Part shown: positions 52,931-61,749 of the stretch, piece after piece | Layout of the letters: each line of letters opens with the position of its first letter | Numbering within the stretch: the stretch's first letter is position 1 | From: Halocatena pleomorpha | Lineage (GTDB): Archaea > Halobacteriota > Halobacteria > Halobacteriales > Haloarculaceae | Direction: 5' to 3' | Assembly (NCBI RefSeq): GCF_003862495.1 | Contig: NZ_RRCH01000023.1 | Coordinates: 62,001 to 126,000, forward strand | Length of the DNA stretch: 64,000 bases | Notes under the pieces: model-generated | What the model was told of the DNA's origin: nothing | The model's input: only the letters and a program-made list of their open reading frames with translations | Database searches by the model: none | Made by a program: the position numbers and the translations under genes

Positions 52931-55864
52931 TCATTTGAGGCGGATCATATTGACGCGGACGGCACCGTCACGGACCACAAGACAGAGGTCCTGTCTGTTG
53001 CCGCTCGCTCCGTTCAGCGGGACTGAGTGGCTCGCGTACTCGTACTTATCATCAGTTGACGGTATGGACGTACTGCCGAGCATCCGGCCGGATGGAGATC
53101 CATGACGAAGTTCGATCGTCGCTTCTCCGGATTCCAGGCGAGCGACCGAAACGGTTGCTTCGGTCGGTTTGCTTCGGAGATCGACATCGACGAACGACAC
53201 CCATGATCCATCGGACATGCCAACGACCGTTCCCTCCGCTCGTGACCGATCGAGTAGTTCGATTTTCGACCACGACCAGTCGTCAGCGTCGACTGCCCGC
53301 GTCTCCTTGGATAGATCGCGCGGTGGAATCCGATCGCCATCGACTCGGAGTGATCCGCGTAGCCGGATGTCGTCGGAGGCCGAGCCGACGAGCACCGCGT
53401 GGGTTGCCCGTTCAACGATCCGTTTTCGTCGCGTCACGTCCCAACAGGAGAACGCGCTGTGATCGATAGAGTGTTCGACAGTTGTGCTCTCGTCGGGAGC
53501 GAGGTGAATCCGCTCGAATCCGCGGAGAACACGATCCGGCCGTCGAGTTCGGGAGTGGCGCTGTGTGGTGTAGATCTGGACCACTTCGTCGGCGGCCATC
53601 GATCCAGTGTTGGTTACCCGAACCGTGATGGTCGCGTTGTCGTCCGAATCGAGCGTTCCCCGTGGGGAAACGCGTAGATTCTCATACTCGAAGCTGCTGT
53701 ATGAGCGTCCGTGACCGAACGCGTACAGTGGATCCTCTTGTCCGTAGCGGTAGGTCATCCCCGCTTTGGCGATGTTGTACTCTGTTATGTCCGGGAGTTG
53801 CTCGACTGAGCGCGGCCATGTCTGGGGCAACCGACCGCCGGGAGAAACGTCTCCGACCAACACATCGGCCACTGCACGACCGGTTTCCTGCCCAGCGTGG
53901 CTTGTCCATAGGATCGAAGGAAGCTGTTTTTCCACCCCAGTGCGAACGGGATAGCTGCTTTCGATGACCAACACGGTGTGTGGCTGGGCGTCAACCACGT
54001 GCTCAAGAAGGTCCCGTTGGGACGGCGCAATGGCGAGTGTTTCGCGGTCTCGCGTTTCACGGCCGCCTATCAGGGGATGTGTGCCGACTACTACGACGGC
54101 AATGTCCTCGTCGGTCGCGGCTTCGACCGCCGTCTCGACGCCGTCGCGGCGCACCTCGCGGACGAATCGGGCGGCGTCGGACTGTCGTTCAGCGCTGGCG
54201 TGAAGCGCCCCGTCCATGATCGCCACGTACTGCTCACTACTCCGGTGTCGAAGCAGTACCCCGTCGTCAACATCAATGAACTCGAAGGTCTCTTGAACCA
54301 TTTCCCACCCAGCGGGCCGCTCCGCAGAGTTGACGAGCTGATCGTCATCGACGGTCACGTACCGATCGTTCGCCGTCGCCTGGAGCGTCCACGCGGTTTC
54401 CGTCCATTGTACGGCTTCGAACAGTTGAACGCTAGGGGTGTCGGTACCGTTGAGTCTGAGAACGCCGCCGCCTTTGCCGACGCCGGCTGTGACGTACTTA
54501 TCCGAGGAGCGTTCCCGAAGCGCGATCTGATCGGCACCGACGGCGGTGTGAATCTGCTCCGCCCCAAACCGGTCACGCAACCCGTCTACGGGGGTGCTCC
54601 GGTACGGCATCGTTCCGCTGTACCAGTCCTCAAACACCCTATCTGAAAGTGGACCGAGAACGGCAACACTGTCATCCTCCGAGACCGGAAGCACTGCGGG
54701 ATCATTTTTCAGGAGAACGGTCTGTTTGCGTGCTGCCTCCCGAGCGAGTTCTTGATGCGCGGGCCGTCCGATGACTTCCTCGGTGAGATCTGCGTAGGGA
54801 TCCTCCGACGGCGGCAAGAACTCCCCGAGCAGCGACCGAACCCGCAGGACGTGTCTGACTGCTTCATCGAGGTCTCTGTGGTTCAGGTCTCCGTTTTCCA
54901 GTGCGCCGAGTATCGCGTCAGTCGTGATCGAACTGTCAGACCCGTTCTCGGTGAAGCTATCTAATCCCGCGCGCAGTGCATGCGCACGGGCTGTCTCCTT
55001 CGATTCAAAGTACTCCTGAGCGCCGGTCAGGTTCATCGGTGCCCACGCGTCACTGACGTTCAACACCGATCCGCTGTCGGGTGCCCATTCCCGAACGAAT
55101 CGGTTCAGCAACGGTGACACTGTCATTGGTCGCCCGTTGACACGGTTGTACGACGCCATCACTCCGACAGCGTTGCCCGCCTCGATCGGTGGACGGAAGA
55201 ACTGAAGATAGTACTCGTGCAACAGTCGAGGCGGCAGTTCGGCGTTGGTGGTCGTCCTGTCCGTCTCGTTGTTGTATCCGATGAAGTGTTTGAGCACCGG
55301 GGCTGTTTTGAGATACTCCGGATCGTCTCCGGCGAGACCGCTTGTATACGCTGTCGCAATCTCCCCGCTTACCAGTGGATCTTCCGAATACCCTTCTTCG
55401 TTTCGGCCCCACCGGGGATCTCGGAGCGGATCGACCGTCGGAGACCAGACGTTGAGGCCGACGCCACCAGAACTCGCATTGTGTTTTCCCCGGACTTCAT
55501 CACCCACCGCACTGCCGACGCGCTCAATCAGTTCCGGATCCCACGTACTCCCGAGACCGATGGCTTGAGGAAAGACAGTCGCTTCTCCGAGCCACGCAAC
55601 CCCGTGCAGCGCCTCCGTTCCGGTCCGAAACGAATCGAGGTTGACCCTCGGAATCGGCGGCTGGTACTGGTGTAATAACGACACTTTCTCCTCGGTAGAG
55701 AGTCGCTCAACCAGAGCATCGACGCGTTCGTTTCTCTGTTCTGTGCCGCGAGATGGTTGCGCTTCCGTACTCTCTTTAGGGGCTGCATTCACAGTCCCTG
55801 TCAGTGCCAGACCCGTTCCGACACCGATGGCTGCGAGCAAGTTTCTACGAGTCGTATCCATCAT
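52931..55864 (-). CDS. Secreted GH3 beta-glycosidase with fascin-like insertion and CBM6-like tail
   Basis: About 977 residues from ATG 55864 (55861 also possible). A Tat signal (TTRRNLLAAIGVG, cleavage near AAP at 27-29) leads to the GH3 TIM barrel (about 45-345; nucleophile Asp272 in SDAWAP, substrate motifs KHFIGYNNE and DPRWGRNEEGYSEDP), then the GH3 C-terminal domain. That domain is split: residues about 447-573 form a run of repeats (LRERSSDKYVTAG, ANDRYVTVDD, RHRSSEQYVAIMDG), the pattern of fascin-like beta-trefoils, before AVVVVGTHPLIGGRETRDRE resumes. A fibronectin-III-like domain and a CBM6-like module (about 865-977, GSWVSFVDVDL) finish it. The substrate is a beta-linked glucoside or xyloside; family does not say which. 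Confidence 0.9.
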   Translation of the reverse strand: MMDTTRRNLLAAIGVGTGLALTGTVNAAPKESTEAQPSRGTEQRNERVDALVERLSTEEKVSLLHQYQPPIPRVNLDSFRTGTEALHGVAWLGEATVFPQAIGLGSTWDPELIERVGSAVGDEVRGKHNASSGGVGLNVWSPTVDPLRDPRWGRNEEGYSEDPLVSGEIATAYTSGLAGDDPEYLKTAPVLKHFIGYNNETDRTTTNAELPPRLLHEYYLQFFRPPIEAGNAVGVMASYNRVNGRPMTVSPLLNRFVREWAPDSGSVLNVSDAWAPMNLTGAQEYFESKETARAHALRAGLDSFTENGSDSSITTDAILGALENGDLNHRDLDEAVRHVLRVRSLLGEFLPPSEDPYADLTEEVIGRPAHQELAREAARKQTVLLKNDPAVLPVSEDDSVAVLGPLSDRVFEDWYSGTMPYRSTPVDGLRDRFGAEQIHTAVGADQIALRERSSDKYVTAGVGKGGGVLRLNGTDTPSVQLFEAVQWTETAWTLQATANDRYVTVDDDQLVNSAERPAGWEMVQETFEFIDVDDGVLLRHRSSEQYVAIMDGALHASAERQSDAARFVREVRRDGVETAVEAATDEDIAVVVVGTHPLIGGRETRDRETLAIAPSQRDLLEHVVDAQPHTVLVIESSYPVRTGVEKQLPSILWTSHAGQETGRAVADVLVGDVSPGGRLPQTWPRSVEQLPDITEYNIAKAGMTYRYGQEDPLYAFGHGRSYSSFEYENLRVSPRGTLDSDDNATITVRVTNTGSMAADEVVQIYTTQRHSRTRRPDRVLRGFERIHLAPDESTTVEHSIDHSAFSCWDVTRRKRIVERATHAVLVGSASDDIRLRGSLRVDGDRIPPRDLSKETRAVDADDWSWSKIELLDRSRAEGTVVGMSDGSWVSFVDVDLRSKPTEATVSVARLESGEATIELRHGSPSGRMLGSTSIPSTDDKYEYASHSVPLNGASGNRQDLCLVVRDGAVRVNMIRLK

Positions 55865-56247
55865 CTTTCGAAACTCTACCAATGAGTGGTATTGAATAAA
55901 TAAAAACATACCGCAGGAGTAACTGGTTCGGTTGTGCATCCCCGTTCTATTTTGCAGAATACTGATTGAAGCGTGTTCCCAACTATCGTATCATAGACGC
56001 TACGAACGACAATGTGATTACAAGCGTACTTCCGTAATAAACTATGACGGTTTCCCTGATCGAGAGCGCTGCTGAAAACGGTCATTCACACCTCATTCCT
56101 GAGAATATATCGATTGTAGTGAGGCACTCTTCTATCGGGATGTTTTAGAAAACGCTGTTCTCCATCTTGGAATGTTAGTTATAACGATTGTGAATTCTAG
56201 AATCAATGGGGGGATGGATGAACGAATCGTCGACTAAAATACGGACC
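55865..56247. other. AT-rich region between GH3 and GH2 genes
   Basis: No gene. Next to GH3 it holds a promoter: TAAATAAAAA at 55898-55907 (forward reading) as TATA, and the inverted repeat at 55877-55891. The 3-prime side adjoins the GH2 stop (56248). No terminator-like hairpin with a T-run was found, though AT-rich tracts may serve. Confidence 0.5.
55877..55891. promoter_or_regulatory. Inverted repeat in the GH3 promoter
   Basis: TACCA-ATGAG-TGGTA, perfect 5-bp arms, immediately downstream of the TATA-like box and 13-27 bp before the ATG at 55864. Its right part TGGTATTG recurs in the GH2 promoter at 60341-60348. Confidence 0.45.
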
Positions 56248-59200
56248 TTATCGGTCCGGATGAACGAGCGTCATTGGGTCCTCAGTTTCCGCATCGAAGG
56301 GGAGAAGGCTGACTTCGAACGACGTTTCTACCGGTTGAACCTGGTGTTCCTCATGCGGATCGATCGGCGTTCCGCCGACACCGGAGACGCGGTGATCGAG
56401 GTTGACCGCGATCGACCCTCTGTCTTCGAGTTCGTACTCGTGGGTAGCTGCTGCTACGTTCGAAAAGCGATTGCAGCTCACGTTTATCGGCTCCGCTCCG
56501 CGGGCGAGTAGTCCATTTTCTTCGTCGGTGAGCGCCACCCATCGGGTGTCGGTTTTGTTGCCGTTGTCCGTCGGCGGAAGGTAGGGCACATACTGGTCGG
56601 CAACCGTTCCAGCGTAGTGACCGATGTCGACACCGGTTTTCCGATCAGGAAACGTTTCTTGTGGCCCTCTGCCGTACCACTCGATATCCGCAAAGCGACT
56701 CGGTAGCTCCAGTTGCACCCCAACTTTGGGAAGATACCCGGTTACGATGGCTTTCAGTTCGTCGTTCGGGATGGCGTCGACGGCGATCGTGACGGCACCG
56801 TTGCCGAAGATCTGGTACTGGTAGGTCGTCTCGAACCCCGCAGACGATCCGTTCACTTCATTTCCGCGTGCGAAACTCTCTATGTCGATCTGTGCGTGCT
56901 CGTTCGTTCGTGAGACATCCACGGATTCGATCTCGTGATTGAGAGTATTGAGTCCGGCTGTCCGCCAGGCCGTCGCCTGTTCGCCGTTCCACTCTTGGGC
57001 GTCGTTCATAAGCGGGGCACGCCACGCGTTAAACAACGGTCCCCGATCGAGGATTTCAGTTCCCTCGTAACGCATCGACGTGAGTGTTCCCGCCGGTTTG
57101 TCGATCTCGTATTCGAAGTTCGTTCCTGTGACGGTTACCGCCGCTTCTGTTTCGGACACGCGTGGCGGCTGTCCGGCACTGAGCGGCGCTCGCTCCGGAC
57201 GATCGACCGGTATCTCGAACTGTTCACGAGCGACCTCGTGGCCCGCATCGGCGTAGTCGGTCGCTTCGGGCTGTTGAAACGAAAGGTGCAACCAGTACTC
57301 CATTCCAGGCGCGGGATCGGTCGGTCGCTCGAACGGCACCCGAACCGGTTGTGTCTCTCCCGGCTCGATGTCAAGCTCCAACTCTCCCGACTGGACCGTC
57401 TCGTCAGCAACCAGCGTCCACTGACAGTCGAGTTCGTTCACGTTCGTGAACTGGTGGTGATTGGTGACGTACAGTTTCCCTGTAGATAGATCTTGAGGCT
57501 CGGCTTTCACCGGCTGATGGCTGTGCTTGAGCTGCCAGAGTTCGGGTTGTGGTTCGCGATCGGACCAGACCATCCCGTTGAGACAGAACGGATCCTCATC
57601 ATAGAATTGGTAGCGCACCTGTTCCCCATCATCGGTGGTCGTGCGTGTGAGATCCTGGTTTACCCAGTCCCAGATGAAGCCGCCGTGGAGACTTTTATCG
57701 CGTAACAGCGTCCCAAAGGAGTAATCGAGAATCGCCGCGTCAGGATCGGCCGTCTGTACCTCGTCGACTGATAGCGCGCGATCGAACACGCGAACGGAAT
57801 CGATCGTTACGGACGGCTCGGATCGGCCCTCGTGATCAGCCGTTCCGATCCGAACCGCTCCGCCGTTGTCGATCTGCTCCGGTGATCGATCGGTTTCGGT
57901 AATCAGCTCGCCGTTGAAGTACAACTGAAGACGATCTTCCTGACAGACACCGACGAGCGTGTGCCATCCTTCCTCGCTCGCCGCTGTCAGCGGTGATCCG
58001 ACGGCTGAACGGTCACCGACGCTGAACGCTGGCCGACGACCGGGCTTGAGAGACAGCGCGTACTGTCCATCGTTCGAAACGAGATCGATGCTCGTTTTCG
58101 GATGGATCTCTGCAAACGAAACAGCGATCGAAAAGCCCGGGGAGGTAAAACTGAGTGCGTCCGTGTCCTCGACATCAACGTGATCGTCGCCACGAACGGT
58201 GATGCTCCCGTCCGTTCGTCCGGTGTCGACGGTTGGCGATCCGACAAGGACGCCGTCGTGACCGGTCCCGGATCCATCGCGGGCGCGTCTAACCGTCGGC
58301 TGGATGTGATTTGCCCACATTCGGTGGACCAGTCCGAGACTGCTTCCCATAGCGTGGTTGTACTCTCCCATCACGACCGGTCGGTTCCCGTTACCGGGCG
58401 AACCGTCGCCACTGGACCGGTCTCCGAATCGCGGGCTGTCGCTGACATCAGCCCCTTCGGCTAACCCTAACAACGTGTCGAGTTCGATGTACCGGGGACC
58501 GAGCATGTCAGCAAATTCGATGTCCCAGCCGCCACTGTTCGGTTGGTGATACAGCAGTCGATTCGGTGCCAACTCGGGCGCTTCGACGGTTCCGTCGAAT
58601 GATTCGACTGGTTCGGGGGCGAGTCGAGTTGCGTCTGCGGTGCTGTCGGGAATCGTCGGGTCGTCGGCACCGATCGCCAGCGCGGCCATGTTGATGTGTT
58701 CGGCCGCTGTTCCGGCCTCGTTACCTGTCGACCACGAGAACACCGAGGCGTGATTGCGGTCACGTAGCACCATTCGCCGGAACCGAGAAACGGCCTGTTC
58801 GTGGTACGCGTCGGTTTCAGCGAGAATACCCTCCCACCAGTGCGTTTCACAACAGGCTTCATCCATCACGTAAATGCCGTACTCATCAGCGAGCCGGAGA
58901 AACGTCGGATCGTTCGGATAATGGGACGTTCGAACGGCGTTGACGTTGAACCGCTTCATCAGCTCGATGTCGGCACGCATCGTTTCGAGGGGCATTGTTC
59001 GACCGGTTTCGGGGTCGGTTTCGTGGCGGTTCGTGCCGCGCAGATTCACCGGTTCGCCGTTAACCAACACCTGCCCACCGGGACCGCCACGGCTGGCTTC
59101 GTACGTTCGGAACCCCACCTTGTCGAGCAACACTTCTATCGTTTGTCCGCGCTCAGAAATCAGTTCGAGCACGAGCGTGTACAGGGTCGGCTGCTCGGCG

Positions 59201-60315
59201 GACCACTGCTCTGGACGGCTGATTGTGCGTTCCATACTCACGACTCCGCCGTCGGAGTCTATCGTTGTCTGACCGACCAGCTCTGCTTTCGTTCCGTCGC
59301 CGTCCGGCTCGTGGAGCGAGGCACGGATCGAATACGTGTCTCCTACAGCGTCGGCGTAGTTCGCTACCTCTGCGTCGATCCGTAAGTGTCCGTCTCGGTA
59401 TTCGTCGTCCAGTCCGGACTCGACGGCGAAATCTCGAACGTGGACGGACGGTGTCGAGAACAGGTACACATCCCGGTAGATCCCGGCGTACCGGAACATG
59501 TCGATCGCTTCGAGCGCTTCTCCATCGGAAAATCGGTACACCTGCACCGTGATCTCGTGTTCGCTGCCGGGGGTGATGTGCTCGGTGATGTCAAACTCTC
59601 CCGGCGTCATCGATCCCTGCTGGAAGCCCACGTACTGATCGTCTATCCACACGAAATACGCCTGTTTGACGCCAGCAAAGTGGACGAATACGCGTCGATT
59701 GTCCCAATCAGCCGGAACACGGAACTCTCTCTGATACGTGCCTGTCGGATTCACGTCGGGAATGTCGACGCTGCCATCGCTTGGAACCAGATCACCCTCC
59801 AGCTGTGGTTCATACCGCGTCCACGTCTCTCGCCAGTTGGCGTAGATCTGCTGGTCGTAACCGTCGATCTGCCACGGACGGGGGACGGTAGTGGTCTCCC
59901 AGTCGGTGTCGGTGTGTGTCGCCGGTCTCTGATCCGGTCGCTCATAAAAGGAGAAGCGCCACTCCCCGTTCAACAGTGTACAGTACTCCGATTCGGTGAA
60001 CCGATCAGCGAGCGAGGTGAATCGCTCGTCCGATCGGCGGGCCGTCTCGACGGAATCATACGGTATCGTCGCCGTGGCGTGGGTCGGCTCGCGGTGTTGT
60101 TCGAACACCGAGGGTGTCTCGATGTACGCGGCGAGGTTGGTGATCCGACCGGGTCCGCCGGTTTCCGTCGATGGTGCGAGTGGACTGTCCGCTCCGGCCA
60201 CCGTCTCCGTGGCCCACGCCGTCGATACAAGTGCGGTCCCCCCTGTCATCTGAAGAAACCGTCTGCGCGTCGTCGTGTAATCCGTCTCCGGTGTGGATGT
60301 CTCGTTCTCACTCAT
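56248..60315 (-). CDS. Secreted GH2 beta-galactosidase with LamG domain inserted in the catalytic barrel
   Basis: A 1355-residue LacZ-type enzyme from ATG 60315, exported by Tat (TTTRRRFLQMTGGTALV). Order: sugar-binding jelly roll (about 110-295), Ig-like domain, TIM barrel with acid/base Glu533 (STGNEAG) and nucleophile Glu651 (GEYNHAMG), then an insert of about 200 residues containing a LamG/concanavalin-like domain (about 690-865; ITVRGDDHVDVE, FSIAVSFAEI, LQLYFNGELI, VTIDSVRVFDRALS). The barrel resumes at LHGGFIWDWVNQDL; C-terminal Ig-like and beta-gal small-chain domains follow (HQFTNV; PDRKTGVDIGHY region). In E. coli LacZ nucleophile and GGFVWDWVDQ are only about 25 residues apart. Galactose specificity is inferred from the family. 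Confidence 0.92.
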   Translation of the reverse strand: MSENETSTPETDYTTTRRRFLQMTGGTALVSTAWATETVAGADSPLAPSTETGGPGRITNLAAYIETPSVFEQHREPTHATATIPYDSVETARRSDERFTSLADRFTESEYCTLLNGEWRFSFYERPDQRPATHTDTDWETTTVPRPWQIDGYDQQIYANWRETWTRYEPQLEGDLVPSDGSVDIPDVNPTGTYQREFRVPADWDNRRVFVHFAGVKQAYFVWIDDQYVGFQQGSMTPGEFDITEHITPGSEHEITVQVYRFSDGEALEAIDMFRYAGIYRDVYLFSTPSVHVRDFAVESGLDDEYRDGHLRIDAEVANYADAVGDTYSIRASLHEPDGDGTKAELVGQTTIDSDGGVVSMERTISRPEQWSAEQPTLYTLVLELISERGQTIEVLLDKVGFRTYEASRGGPGGQVLVNGEPVNLRGTNRHETDPETGRTMPLETMRADIELMKRFNVNAVRTSHYPNDPTFLRLADEYGIYVMDEACCETHWWEGILAETDAYHEQAVSRFRRMVLRDRNHASVFSWSTGNEAGTAAEHINMAALAIGADDPTIPDSTADATRLAPEPVESFDGTVEAPELAPNRLLYHQPNSGGWDIEFADMLGPRYIELDTLLGLAEGADVSDSPRFGDRSSGDGSPGNGNRPVVMGEYNHAMGSSLGLVHRMWANHIQPTVRRARDGSGTGHDGVLVGSPTVDTGRTDGSITVRGDDHVDVEDTDALSFTSPGFSIAVSFAEIHPKTSIDLVSNDGQYALSLKPGRRPAFSVGDRSAVGSPLTAASEEGWHTLVGVCQEDRLQLYFNGELITETDRSPEQIDNGGAVRIGTADHEGRSEPSVTIDSVRVFDRALSVDEVQTADPDAAILDYSFGTLLRDKSLHGGFIWDWVNQDLTRTTTDDGEQVRYQFYDEDPFCLNGMVWSDREPQPELWQLKHSHQPVKAEPQDLSTGKLYVTNHHQFTNVNELDCQWTLVADETVQSGELELDIEPGETQPVRVPFERPTDPAPGMEYWLHLSFQQPEATDYADAGHEVAREQFEIPVDRPERAPLSAGQPPRVSETEAAVTVTGTNFEYEIDKPAGTLTSMRYEGTEILDRGPLFNAWRAPLMNDAQEWNGEQATAWRTAGLNTLNHEIESVDVSRTNEHAQIDIESFARGNEVNGSSAGFETTYQYQIFGNGAVTIAVDAIPNDELKAIVTGYLPKVGVQLELPSRFADIEWYGRGPQETFPDRKTGVDIGHYAGTVADQYVPYLPPTDNGNKTDTRWVALTDEENGLLARGAEPINVSCNRFSNVAAATHEYELEDRGSIAVNLDHRVSGVGGTPIDPHEEHQVQPVETSFEVSLLPFDAETEDPMTLVHPDR

Positions 60316-60344
60316 TGTCCTTACGGTTATCGTTAGCGAATGGT

Positions 60345-60357
60345 ATTGTACTACAAT
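60345..60357. promoter_or_regulatory. Inverted repeat in the GH2 promoter
   Basis: ATTGT-ACT-ACAAT, perfect arms, between a TATA-like box (60361-60370) and the predicted transcription start near 60340. With 60341-60348 it shares TGGTATTG with the GH3 promoter at a matching distance (about 25 bases) from the start codon. Confidence 0.45.
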
Positions 60358-60452
60358 GAGATTAATACTTTTCCATACTATCAAAAAACACTGGAATGCT
60401 ATCCTGATGCGATGATTCACTCCCCAACGAGACACAAAACGGAGTCGGTAAC

Positions 60453-60477
60453 ACAGTTGAACACTGTGCTTCAACTG
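60453..60477. promoter_or_regulatory. Overlapping palindromes with ACAGT/ACTGT half-sites upstream of GH2
   Basis: CACAGT-TGAAC-ACTGTG and the overlapping AGTTGAA-(8)-TTCAACT, followed by ACTGTTTAG, which matches half of the second palindrome at 47049. The site is about 140-160 bp upstream of the GH2 start and could be an activator or second repressor site. Confidence 0.4.
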
Positions 60478-60629
60478 TTTAGTATACGAGAACGAACTGA
60501 TGATCCCGTCTGACGCCTGAAACGCCTCTCAGAACGCTTTCTAGACGGACAGACGAGATTATATCAGGGAGCAGAAACACTGTGACCGGTCGTGTTCGTT
60601 CTCAGTGCAGGAACAGAACACCTCTGTTA

Positions 60630-61211
60630 TTACTCTCGACGGACGACGTGACAGTTTCGACACCGAGCCTCGTAGGACTCTTCTGCAGCAACCATGATCG
60701 TCGGCTCATCGTAGTGGGCGGGTTTGCCGTCGATGAGTCGTTGGTTGCGTGTTGCGGGTTCACCACATTGGGTACAGATCGCTTGGAGTTTGTCGACGTA
60801 TTCCGCGAGCGTCATGAGTTGCGCAAGCGGTTCAAACGGTTCGGCACGGAACGTTTGGTCTGTCCCGCTGACGATGACACGGCGACCGTCGTCAGCGAGG
60901 CGTTTGCAGATCGAAACCAGTTCTTTCGAAAAGAAGTTCGCTTCGTCGAGGGCGACGACTTCTTCGCCGTCGAGTGAGGCAAGGATTCGCTGTGGCTGTT
61001 CCTCATCGACTACTGTCGCGTTCCACGTCGCTCCCGTGTGAGTTCCGATCGTCGTCTCGCCGTAACGACCGTCGACGGCTGGTGTAAAGACGGCGACTGA
61101 CTGTCCAGCGATTTCGGCCCGTCGTATCCGACGGAGTAGCTCCTCGGTTTTCCCCGAGAACATACAACCAGTGATTACCTCCACCCACCCGCTGTTCGTG
61201 ATGGCGTTCAT
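60630..61211 (-). CDS. tdk: Thymidine kinase
   Basis: A 193-residue type-II thymidine kinase phosphorylating (deoxy)thymidine with ATP. P-loop GCMFSGKTEEL, catalytic Glu in VVALDEANFF, the thymidine-gating lasso near AHYDEPTIMV, and a zinc site of two CxxC pairs (CTQC and CRNC) are all visible; length is normal. Its TATA-like box at about 61233-61239 gives a leaderless start at 61211. A housekeeping gene that separates the GH2 and GH97 genes and is unrelated to the sugar genes. Confidence 0.94.
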   Translation of the reverse strand: MNAITNSGWVEVITGCMFSGKTEELLRRIRRAEIAGQSVAVFTPAVDGRYGETTIGTHTGATWNATVVDEEQPQRILASLDGEEVVALDEANFFSKELVSICKRLADDGRRVIVSGTDQTFRAEPFEPLAQLMTLAEYVDKLQAICTQCGEPATRNQRLIDGKPAHYDEPTIMVAAEESYEARCRNCHVVRRE

Positions 61212-61749
61212 ACCGGGCAGGCGGCAGGCGACAGTAAAAAGCTGTCGTCACTGATTGACGCCATCTTCGGAACGCTTCGGACGTTCGTCGGTGCCAGTTC
61301 CGGCTGTGTTTCCCATCCCACTCAAACACGTAGTACGTATCAGGGCTACTCGTTATTGTTGTATTAATTTTATAACTAAAGATAGGAATAGCAAAATTAT
61401 ATTTTCATCAAACAGCAGGAATTCGTCTGTAGAAACGTTGTGAAGAGGCAATAATGTGTGATGTATTGTTTCATCATTCTCTATGGTTTCGAAATGTCGG
61501 GATATCAACACCGCTGCAGGTCAATACAGCCTTCGACTTCACATCTCGGATCACTGATTGTTTTCGCCGTCTCGTTTCGCTCGAAAAACTGGAAAGATAT
61601 TCGAGGTAACTGTTCCATTACAACCGTACCGGTGTCACGTGAACCTGATACCAGCGATTCGTTGTACCGGACGGCAACTTCCAGATATATATCGAATTTG
61701 GATCAGTCACCACAATCGTTAAGTTATTCTCTCCTAAATGAACGAGTGA
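61212..61749. other. AT-rich region between thymidine kinase and GH97
   Basis: No gene supported; a 104-codon plus-strand frame (61458-61772) is of shadow type, with no domain or composition signal. GATATATATC at 61684-61693 and TTAAGTTAT at 61719-61727 are TATA candidates for the GH97 gene; the second is 23-31 bp before ATG 61750. The thymidine kinase promoter occupies the first 40 bases. Confidence 0.5.

Larger units (their letters stand above)
60316..60629. other. Promoter region of GH2, with compound palindromes
   Basis: No gene. Nearest GH2: inverted repeat ATTGT-ACT-ACAAT (60345-60357) and TATA-like AAGTATTAAT (minus strand, 60361-60370). Further upstream, CACAGT and ACTGTG arms (60453-60469) flank TGAAC, overlapped by AGTTGAA / TTCAACT arms (60456-60477). 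The segment 60480-60629 has ordinary composition and contains nothing I can name. Confidence 0.5.

Noticed and set aside
52931-55864. Actin-binding function for the fascin-like repeat
   Set aside because: The fold name comes from eukaryotic fascin; in a secreted GH3 enzyme a carbohydrate-binding or structural role is the only sensible reading.
55865-56247. Small open frames between GH3 and GH2
   Set aside because: Short frames on both strands with no features; the region is better explained as promoter and 3-prime untranslated sequence.
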